DNA of 5,584 nucleotides, taken from positions 1-5,584 of the forward strand of contig JAKANW010000253.1 in assembly GCA_021823555.1 (NCBI GenBank), written 5' to 3'. A model generated the notes under the pieces. That model saw only the letters and a list, made by a program, of their open reading frames with translations. It ran no database searches and was not told the origin of the DNA. This document shows positions 1-4,398 of this stretch, one piece after another. Position 1 is the stretch's first letter, and every line of letters starts with the position of its first letter. The stretch comes from Chloroflexota bacterium. GTDB lineage: Bacteria; Chloroflexota; Anaerolineae; Anaerolineales; Villigracilaceae. The translations under genes and the position numbers were made by a program.

Positions 1-298
1 CTCGCTCTTTGCTTTCCTGCGCGCCACGCATCCGCCCGAAGCGCCCGGCTCGCTGACCGACGATGAATACCGCGCGTTGATCGCCTTCCTCTACCATTTG
101 AATAACGTACCGCTTCCCGGCGCGGCCGCGACCCCCGCGCCGACCCTTTCCCCCACCCCGTCCGCCTCGCTCACACCCACCGCGAGCCGGCCTCCGTCCA
201 CCCAAGCGGATTCCACCTTTTGGCTTTGGCTGGCGCTCGGGTTGGCGGTAATCTCGGTCGTTTTCGCGTTGCTGCAAAATAGAAGCAGGGCGAGATAG
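1..298 (+). CDS. C-terminal part of a membrane-anchored, cytochrome c-like protein (5' end cut by window)
   Basis: The reading frame is already open at base 2 and ends at TAG 296-298, giving 98 visible codons. The first ~39 residues include SLTDDEYRALIAFLYHLNNV, the pattern of the last helix of class I cytochrome c domains (an acidic 'T-D-x-E-Y' start, then an aliphatic/aromatic helix ending in L-N-x-V). A Pro/Thr/Ser/Ala-rich linker follows (about residues 40-72), then one hydrophobic segment (about 73-91, FWLWLALGLAVISVVFALLQ) and a short basic tail ending RSRAR. By the positive-inside rule the tail would be cytoplasmic and the cytochrome-like domain outside. The haem motif CxxCH and any axial Met would lie upstream and cannot be seen, so the cytochrome assignment rests only on the C-terminal helix. 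The internal TTG at 77 is an unlikely start, because the similarity continues upstream of it. It could also be another exported domain with a C-terminal anchor. Confidence 0.6.
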   Translation, partial: SLFAFLRATHPPEAPGSLTDDEYRALIAFLYHLNNVPLPGAAATPAPTLSPTPSASLTPTASRPPSTQADSTFWLWLALGLAVISVVFALLQNRSRAR

Positions 299-322
299 TA
301 TCCAGCCTAACGCATTTTAGCC

Positions 323-350
323 TTGACATAATTCAGATAATTTTTATAAT
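323..350 (+). promoter_or_regulatory. Consensus-like sigma70 promoter for the rhodanese-SufE unit
   Basis: A perfect -35 hexamer TTGACA (323-328) and a perfect -10 hexamer TATAAT (345-350) are separated by 16 bp. Transcription would start near 357, leaving a leader of about 20 nt before the ATG at 377. The surrounding ~40 bp is strikingly AT-rich in an otherwise GC-rich window. Both boxes match consensus at every base, which suggests strong basal expression unless a repressor acts here. Confidence 0.8.
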
Positions 351-356
351 AAAAAT
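340..356. repeat. AT-rich perfect palindrome over the -10 box
   Basis: ATTTTTAT (340-347) and ATAAAAAT (349-356) are exact inverted copies around a single central A at 348, within the -10 region of the promoter. It could be an operator. Low-complexity AT sequence gives such symmetry easily by chance, so a role is only suggested. Confidence 0.4.
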
Positions 357-366
357 ATAAATTATT

Positions 367-371
367 GGAGG
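367..371 (+). promoter_or_regulatory. Ribosome binding site deciding the rhodanese start
   Basis: GGAGG lies 5 nt before the ATG at 377. The in-frame TTG at 365 partly overlaps this motif (its G is the first base of GGAGG) and has no site of its own, so ATG 377 is the start. Confidence 0.85.
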
Positions 372-376
372 CCAAC

Positions 377-1219
377 ATGTCGAGTTACGTTCACCCGGAA
401 TACCTGGTCGAGACCGATTGGGTCGCCGACCATTTGAAAGACTCCTCCGTCCGCATCGTTGAATCGGACGAGGATTCCCTGCTCTACAAAGTAGGTCACA
501 TCCCCGGTGCAGTGCAAGTGGACTGGTTCAGCACGCTCCAGCATCCGCTGCGCCGCGACTTTTTGACCAAGGAACAATTCGAGCAACTCTGCTCCAACCT
601 CGGCATCGCCAACGACACCACCGTCGTGTTCTACGGTGACAAGTCCAACTGGTTCGCGTGTTACGCTCTGTGGTTGTTCGAGTACTACGGGCACAAGAAC
701 GCGAAGATCATGAACGGCGGGCGCACCAAATGGGAATTGGAGAAGCGGCCCCTCGTCAAGGAAGAAGCGAGCTATCCAAAAACAAAGTACAACGCCCAAG
801 CGCCCGACAAGTCTATCCGCGCTTTCCGCGATGACGTCTTCCAATATATCGAGACCCAGCGCCCGCTGGTGGATGTCCGCTCACCGAAGGAGTACACCGG
901 CGAGTTACTGCACATGCCCAATTACCCGCAGGAGGGCGCTACGCGCGGCGGACACATCCCCGGCGCGGTCAGCATTCCGTGGAGCATGGCCGTCAATGAA
1001 GCGGACAGCACCTTCAAATCCGCCGAGGAGTTGCGCGCGTTGTATGAAGGCAAAGGTGTCAAACCGGATGGCGAGATCATCGCGTATTGCCGCATTGGCG
1101 AGCGTTCCTCGTTGACGTGGTTTGTGTTGAAGTACCTGCTGGGTTATCCCAAGGTTCGGAACTATGATGGGTCGTGGACCGAATGGGGCAACCTGGTGGA
1201 CGCACCAATCGAGAAGTAA
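377..1219 (+). CDS. Thiosulfate sulfurtransferase, tandem rhodanese domains
   Basis: The 280-residue product has the usual length of a two-domain rhodanese, which moves a sulfane sulfur from thiosulfate or a related donor to a thiol acceptor through a cysteine persulfide; no signal peptide is seen, so it should be cytoplasmic. The N-terminal, non-catalytic domain (about 5-130) contains GHIPGA (40-45) and a degenerate loop YGDKSNWFA (86-94), with Asp88 where a catalytic Cys would be. The C-terminal domain (about 145-277) has [10 protein letters not shown] (164-173), GGHIPGA (191-197) and the active-site loop CRIGERS with Cys238. The tail [18 protein letters not shown] is nearly that of mycobacterial CysA/SseA-type enzymes. 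CRIGERS marks the thiosulfate type rather than the mercaptopyruvate type (CGSGVTA in E. coli SseA), though substrate is inferred. The gene sits directly after a strong promoter and 44 bp before a sufE-like gene, so its persulfide may be passed to or received from SufE. Confidence 0.93.
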   Translation: MSSYVHPEYLVETDWVADHLKDSSVRIVESDEDSLLYKVGHIPGAVQVDWFSTLQHPLRRDFLTKEQFEQLCSNLGIANDTTVVFYGDKSNWFACYALWLFEYYGHKNAKIMNGGRTKWELEKRPLVKEEASYPKTKYNAQAPDKSIRAFRDDVFQYIETQRPLVDVRSPKEYTGELLHMPNYPQEGATRGGHIPGAVSIPWSMAVNEADSTFKSAEELRALYEGKGVKPDGEIIAYCRIGERSSLTWFVLKYLLGYPKVRNYDGSWTEWGNLVDAPIEK

Positions 1220-1244
1220 GGACGAGTCGGCGACTCGCCCCTAC
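1216..1244. repeat. Imperfect inverted repeat spanning the rhodanese stop codon
   Basis: The arms 1216-1228 and 1232-1244 pair over 13 positions with two A/C mismatches; the inner six pairs (CGAGTC/GACTCG) are perfect around a GGC loop. The outer end CGCCCCTAC, read on the other strand as GTAGGGGCG, resembles terminal motifs of small dispersed palindromic repeats that I recall from Chloroflexota and cyanobacteria. The TAA stop of the rhodanese gene lies inside the left arm. No T-tract follows, so it is not a convincing terminator; it could be an RNA-stability or attenuation hairpin between the two sulfur genes. Confidence 0.55.
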
Positions 1245-1263
1245 CTGCCTCACGTGAGAATAT

Positions 1264-1695
1264 ATGTCTTTACCATCCAAACTGCAAGAGATTGTGGATG
1301 ACTTCGCCAGCATGACGCGCGAAGAAAAGGTGGAAATGCTGATCGCCTACGCGGAATCCTTCCCGCCGCTGCCGGAGCGTTTCCAAGCCGAGCGCGAGAA
1401 GATGGAGTCTGTGCCCGAGTGCATGACGCCCGTCTTTTTGATTGCAGAGCAAGGGTCCGATGGCGGGCTGGTCTTTCACTTCGACATTCCGCCGCAATCC
1501 CCTACCGTACGCGGGTTGGCATCCATTCTCGCCAACGGTTTGAACGGCTGCAAGCCCGAAGAGGTGCTGGCCGTGCCAGCAGATTTCTTCATGCCAATGA
1601 ATTTGCAAGAAGCCATTACGCAGCAGCGCATTAATGGCTTCATGGGCGTGCTGGCACACATGAAACACGCCGCCATGCAAGCGATGGAAAAATAG
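1264..1695 (+). CDS. sufE: SufE-family sulfur acceptor (Fe-S metabolism protein)
   Basis: The 143-residue protein matches the SufE/YgdK fold family in length and layout: an N-terminal helical part (FASMTREEKVEMLIAYAESFPPLP, residues 14-37), the persulfide-accepting cysteine in VPECMTPVFL (Cys53), the conserved core SPTVRGLASILANGL (79-93) and the end helix region RINGFMGVLAHMKHAAM. The active-site context VPECxxPxF is that of the actinobacterial SufE type rather than the GCxSxVW of E. coli SufE. SufE takes sulfur from a cysteine desulfurase (SufS) and passes it to the SufBCD scaffold; none of these partners is in the window, whereas a rhodanese is its immediate upstream neighbour. An in-frame TGA at 1255-1257 rules out an earlier start. 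The ribosome binding site is weak (GTGAGAA, 1254-1260), so expression may depend on translation of the upstream gene. A second Cys (Cys96) is not expected to be catalytic. Confidence 0.88.
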   Translation: MSLPSKLQEIVDDFASMTREEKVEMLIAYAESFPPLPERFQAEREKMESVPECMTPVFLIAEQGSDGGLVFHFDIPPQSPTVRGLASILANGLNGCKPEEVLAVPADFFMPMNLQEAITQQRINGFMGVLAHMKHAAMQAMEK

Positions 1696-1710
1696 CGCAG
1701 TCTACGCAAA

Positions 1711-1751
1711 CAGCACAAATCCCCTTGCGTTTGGCTAGGGGATTTGTGTTG
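1711..1751. terminator. Strong hairpin between convergent genes, probable transcription terminator
   Basis: CACAAATCCCC (1714-1724) pairs perfectly with GGGGATTTGTG (1738-1748). Three more pairs (one G/U) extend the stem outward to 1711 and 1751, with a loop of about 13 nt. It lies 15 bp after the sufE stop and 25 bp beyond the end of the convergent CBS-protein gene, so it can serve both. Neither strand has a clean run of T after the stem, so termination may be partly stem-driven or need a factor. Confidence 0.7.
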
Positions 1752-1776
1752 GGGTTATTTACAACTTGCCACTGGA

Positions 1777-2184
1777 TCAATCTTCCCCCTCCCAGCCTTG
1801 CTCCTCCACCGCCATGAAAATATCGGTGGCAGAGATCATGCCGATCAGCGCGCCGCTTTCGTCAGCCACAGGCAGGTGATGGAAATTGTATTTTTGCATC
1901 ACCTGCGAACATTCCATCAACGTCCAATCGGGGTGGGCGGTAACGATCGGGCCGGACATGATGACGCGCGCGCTCGTCTCGGCAGGATTGCGGCCCGCGG
2001 CTACGATCTTGTCACGGATATCGGTGGTGGTGAGAATGCCATAGGCAGGATTCTTTTCGGTGATGTCCACCACCACGCTGTGGATATTGCGGCGGCGCAT
2101 AAGCGTCATGGCGTACGAGACGCTCGAGTCGGGGTCGACAACGATCACGGGTTTGGACATCCAATCACGGACAAGGTGGGGCAT
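1777..2184 (-). CDS. Stand-alone tandem CBS-domain protein
   Basis: The 135-residue product is almost entirely two CBS domains forming one Bateman module. CBS1 (about 4-60) has VRDWMSKPVIVVDPDSSV, the helix AMTLMRRRNIHSVVV and GILTTTDI (49-56). CBS2 (about 72-128) has IMSGPIVTAHPDWTL, the helix QVMQKYNFHHLPV and GMISATDI (115-122). Each domain ends in the G-h-h-(T/S)-x-T-D motif whose Thr/Ser and Asp usually contact the ribose and phosphates of adenine nucleotides, so it probably binds AMP, ATP or a similar ligand. There is no catalytic, transporter or DNA-binding domain, so it would act as a ligand sensor on a partner protein that cannot be named here. A clear AGGAGA ribosome site (complement of 2191-2196) sits 6 nt before the ATG. 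The tail is acidic (EEQGWEGED). It lies 89 bp after the lipoprotein gene on the same strand and may have its own promoter, though none is clear. Confidence 0.9.
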   Translation of the reverse strand: MPHLVRDWMSKPVIVVDPDSSVSYAMTLMRRRNIHSVVVDITEKNPAYGILTTTDIRDKIVAAGRNPAETSARVIMSGPIVTAHPDWTLMECSQVMQKYNFHHLPVADESGALIGMISATDIFMAVEEQGWEGED

Positions 2185-2194
2185 GGGAAATCTC

Positions 2195-2228
2195 CTATAC
2201 TAAAGATGAACGAAACGTCTATACTAAA
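2195..2228. repeat. Pair of 10-bp direct repeats upstream of the CBS gene
   Basis: CTATACTAAA occurs at 2195-2204 and again at 2219-2228, start-to-start 24 bp apart. On the minus strand each reads TTTAGTATAG; the copy near the gene overlaps its ribosome binding site. The TAGTAT core is a weak -10-like match (4 of 6) without a good -35 partner. The layout would suit an operator, but no regulator is known. Confidence 0.45.
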
Positions 2229-2273
2229 AACCATTCCTCGAAATCATCAGACTTCGGAGTCCAACAGCAGAGA

Positions 2274-3197
2274 TTATCTCACATTAACTTCCACCGAAGC
2301 CAGAGCCATGATGGAACCGTCGGCCGCGCTCAGGTCGGCAATCTCGATGTACATGCGGCCCGGCGGAAACGCACTCAGGTCGAGAGTGAACGAGAATGTG
2401 CCTGGCGCGCCGGGATTGGCCGCCGCAACCATGACAGGACCGGAGGTCAATTCGTTGCCCTGTTTATTGTAGGTGCGCATGTGCAGGGTGTTCTCGAACG
2501 GTGCAATGGTGACTTTGCCGGTAATGGTGAGCGCGCCGCTGGCATCCGCACCGGAGAGCGGCTGATCAATCGTGATGGCGCGTGACTGTCCATCCGGGGT
2601 TTGGGAGGTGGCGTTCACCATCACGAGCGAGGGACCGATCAGCTTATACGTACGCGTGACCGGCACAGCCGGACAACACATCGGATCGTTGGGGCCATGC
2701 ACGACCGCGTCGAGGAAGATGGCGCCGTTTTGAATTTCAAGTTTGTTGATTTTCGGGCGGTCGTCCACGATGGTGGATGCCACGTGATGGGGCTGACCAT
2801 TGTTGTTAAGCACCGCCGCCACCGAAACGAAGACGCCCGATCCGCCATAATTGGCCGCGAGCAATACCGCCGCGTCCGCTGCGCCATCGCCATTTAGGTC
2901 GCCGATGGGGAAAAAGTCCAGCAGGGTGATATCGGCGTAATCGGGCGCGGTGGGATCACCGCCTTTTTTATATTCCCCATTTACAAGTTGATATGAGTGC
3001 GAGGAATTGTCAGAGCCGGTGAGGGTGTACTCGGCGTTCTTGAGCTGTTCCACGGTCAACGGTGGGATGGAGGTCACAGCCGGGGTTGGGGAGGGAACGA
3101 GAGTCGGCGTGGGGGTGGGCAGAAAGGCCGAGGCGGCGGAGCAGGCCTGGGTTATGAAAAGAAGCGGGAGGAGCAAAATGAGGCGTACAGCGCGCAT
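2274..3197 (-). CDS. Exported lipoprotein with calcium-loop-like motif and C-terminal Gmad2-like domain
   Basis: The 307-residue protein begins with a lipoprotein signal peptide (RAVRLILLLPLLFITQAC, lipid-anchored Cys at 19), followed by a Pro/Thr linker (about 26-48). The middle domain (about 49-190) contains GDLNGDGAAD (99-108), a DxNxDGxxD loop like those of EF-hand, dockerin or FG-GAP/VCBS repeats, and the cysteine pair in DPMCCP (171-176). The last ~100 residues (from AITIDQPL to VEVNVR) fit the Gmad2 immunoglobulin-like domain, including VTIAPFENTLHMR and a final IADLSAADGS segment. Function is unknown; it should sit on the outer face of the membrane. ATG 3197 is chosen because AGGAG (complement of 3204-3208) is 6 nt before it, whereas ATG 3203 directly abuts that site. 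The gene begins 9 nt after the propeller lipoprotein gene, so the two are probably coupled. The Gmad2 call is from pattern memory and is fairly secure; the middle domain is not assigned to a family. Confidence 0.83.
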   Translation of the reverse strand: MRAVRLILLLPLLFITQACSAASAFLPTPTPTLVPSPTPAVTSIPPLTVEQLKNAEYTLTGSDNSSHSYQLVNGEYKKGGDPTAPDYADITLLDFFPIGDLNGDGAADAAVLLAANYGGSGVFVSVAAVLNNNGQPHHVASTIVDDRPKINKLEIQNGAIFLDAVVHGPNDPMCCPAVPVTRTYKLIGPSLVMVNATSQTPDGQSRAITIDQPLSGADASGALTITGKVTIAPFENTLHMRTYNKQGNELTSGPVMVAAANPGAPGTFSFTLDLSAFPPGRMYIEIADLSAADGSIMALASVEVNVR

Positions 3198-3203
3198 GGT
3201 CAT

Positions 3204-3208
3204 CTCCT
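3204..3208 (-). promoter_or_regulatory. Ribosome binding site overlapping the upstream stop codon
   Basis: The AGGAG motif (complement of 3204-3208) shares bases with the TAG stop (3207-3209) of the propeller lipoprotein gene and lies 6 nt before the ATG at 3197. This arrangement favours translational coupling and decides the start of the downstream gene. Confidence 0.75.
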
Positions 3209-4349
3209 ATGGAATGAGAGCGGTCCAGGTCGCGCCGCCATCGGTGGTTTGGTAGAGGGTCGGCTGGCTGTTGGATTGGTCGGCAAGCACCCAGCCCACC
3301 AGCGCGTTGACGAACTGGAATGAAACGATGGTGTTGGAAAAATCCACGTTCGACTGGACCGCGCCCCAGGTTTGGCCGGAGTCGCTGGTGAAGTAAAACT
3401 GCGAACCGCTCCACGCCACTCCATCACGGAAGGAGCGGAAATCGTAGGGGCGTCCGCCGTGGATCACCTGGCCGGGCGTCCAAGTTTGGCCGCCGTCGGT
3501 GGTGTGATAGAAGACGCTCAATCCATCCGGCTCGCTGGGCATGACGAAATTCACCGGCAGGATGCCCTCGCTGGCCGAGAAGAAGATCGGGCCTGCGTTA
3601 CCGGTTTGGGCGGTTTCGTAGCCGGGCGGGAGGGCGAGCGGGAATTGGTTCCAGGTGGCGCCGCCGTCTTGGGTGTGGTAGAGATAAATTTCGTTGTCAA
3701 CGGGGATACTGCCGCCCACCCAGCCGCTCTGCGCGTTGTTGAAGGCAAAGCCGCCTTTGTCGCCGCCGAGCGGCAGGCTGTTGCTCGAGCCGGTGACAGT
3801 GGGATCGTTGACGAAGAGGCGCGTCCAAGTTTGGCCCGCGTCGGTGGATTTGTAAAACGCGACGGCTTGTGACCCCGCACCTGCGCCGAGACCCGCCATG
3901 GCAATGGCCGTGTGGGCGTCAAGCACTTGCAAGCTGGCCGCCGCAAACGGGACGGCGATGGATTTCCAGGTGAGGCCGCCGTCACTGGTTTGATAGAGCG
4001 TGCCGGAATCGAAGTAGTTGACCGGCAGGAGCGCCCACGCGGTTTGTGCGTCGAGGAATACGGCGGAGATGTATCCGAACTGCGCATTCACCTGCGGCGT
4101 GGCGTTGACCCAGGTCCGACCACCATCGTGCGTGCGGAGTATCATCGCCTGGGTGGTGGCCCAGCCGTCGTTTTCGTTGACGAAGTGGAATTGGGTCAAT
4201 TGCGGGGAAGTTACCGGCGCCTGTCCCGCATCAGGCGCTGTTTCGGTAGGCGTGGGCGGCACAGGCGACGGGAGCGGCGCCAGCGGCGTCGGTGTGGCGC
4301 AGGCGCTAAGAAAAACGAGCAGGGTACAAACGAGAAAAAATTTTTTCAT
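3207..4349 (-). CDS. Seven-Asp-box (BNR/sialidase-like) beta-propeller lipoprotein
   Basis: The 380-residue protein starts MKKFFLVCTLLVFLSAC, a clear lipoprotein signal with the anchored Cys at 17, then a Pro/Thr linker (about 18-50). Seven Asp-box motifs of the form (S/T)xDxGxTW follow: THDGGRTW 73-80, TSDGGLTW 121-128, STDAGQTW 168-175, TQDGGATW 226-233, TTDGGQTW 283-290, TSDSGQTW 321-328 and TTDGGATW 368-375. With spacings of 38-58 residues this predicts a seven-bladed propeller. Segments such as FVNENDGWA and FVNALVGWVLA between boxes are typical of the Ycf48/HCF136-like relatives found widely outside photosynthetic organisms. Asp boxes are structural, so enzymatic (sialidase) activity is not implied; a scaffold or binding role on the cell surface is more likely. 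The start at 4349 is supported by AGGAGT (complement of 4354-4359) and by the signal peptide; the in-frame ATG at 4382 would add an 11-residue extension with no support. It is coupled to the next lipoprotein gene. Confidence 0.9.
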   Translation of the reverse strand: MKKFFLVCTLLVFLSACATPTPLAPLPSPVPPTPTETAPDAGQAPVTSPQLTQFHFVNENDGWATTQAMILRTHDGGRTWVNATPQVNAQFGYISAVFLDAQTAWALLPVNYFDSGTLYQTSDGGLTWKSIAVPFAAASLQVLDAHTAIAMAGLGAGAGSQAVAFYKSTDAGQTWTRLFVNDPTVTGSSNSLPLGGDKGGFAFNNAQSGWVGGSIPVDNEIYLYHTQDGGATWNQFPLALPPGYETAQTGNAGPIFFSASEGILPVNFVMPSEPDGLSVFYHTTDGGQTWTPGQVIHGGRPYDFRSFRDGVAWSGSQFYFTSDSGQTWGAVQSNVDFSNTIVSFQFVNALVGWVLADQSNSQPTLYQTTDGGATWTALIP

Positions 4350-4353
4350 GCAG

Positions 4354-4359
4354 ACTCCT
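4354..4359 (-). promoter_or_regulatory. Ribosome binding site of the propeller lipoprotein gene
   Basis: AGGAGT (complement of 4354-4359) lies 4 nt before the ATG at 4349. Its outermost base touches the stem of the upstream hairpin (4359-4388), so folding of that hairpin could affect access to it. Confidence 0.75.
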
Positions 4360-4388
4360 GAACGTTGAACGTCTCCATTCAACGTTCA
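4359..4388. repeat. Inverted repeat with AACGTT cores between thiolase and lipoprotein genes
   Basis: TGAACGTTGAA (4359-4369) and TTCAACGTTCA (4378-4388) are perfect 11-bp inverted copies around an 8-nt loop. Each arm contains the self-complementary AACGTT, and GTTGAAC/GTTCAAC units repeat within it. It occupies most of the 49-bp gap. There is no T-tract after it, so it may be a stability hairpin, a weak terminator after the thiolase gene, an operator, or a remnant of a short tandem GTTCAAC-type repeat. Confidence 0.6.
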
Positions 4389-4398
4389 ACAGTCGTGA

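Noticed and set aside
365..376. TTG at 365 as the rhodanese start
   Set aside because: It partly overlaps the GGAGG motif that serves ATG 377 and would add four residues absent from the family.
362..844. Long minus-strand open frame opposite the rhodanese gene
   Set aside because: It is antisense to a well-supported gene, has no ribosome site, and its translation resembles no protein family.
2250..2261. GACT-TCGG-AGTC hairpin after the Gmad2 lipoprotein gene
   Set aside because: Only four base pairs and no T-tract; too weak to call a terminator.
2221..2264. Minus-strand promoter for the CBS gene (TTGGAC and TAGTAT elements)
   Set aside because: The -35-like and -10-like hexamers are not at a usable spacing and each is a partial match.
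1744..2472. Plus-strand open frame of 242 codons
   Set aside because: It runs antisense across the CBS gene, an intergenic gap and the end of the lipoprotein gene. The product is His/Arg/Gly-rich, as expected from a mirrored GC-rich gene.
3061..3120. GT-rich stretch that could look like a DNA repeat
   Set aside because: It is simply the reverse of the Pro/Thr linker codons in the lipoprotein gene.
4350..4382. Upstream ATG at 4382 for the propeller lipoprotein
   Set aside because: It would put eleven polar residues before a standard lipoprotein signal peptide, while ATG 4349 has a well-placed AGGAGT.
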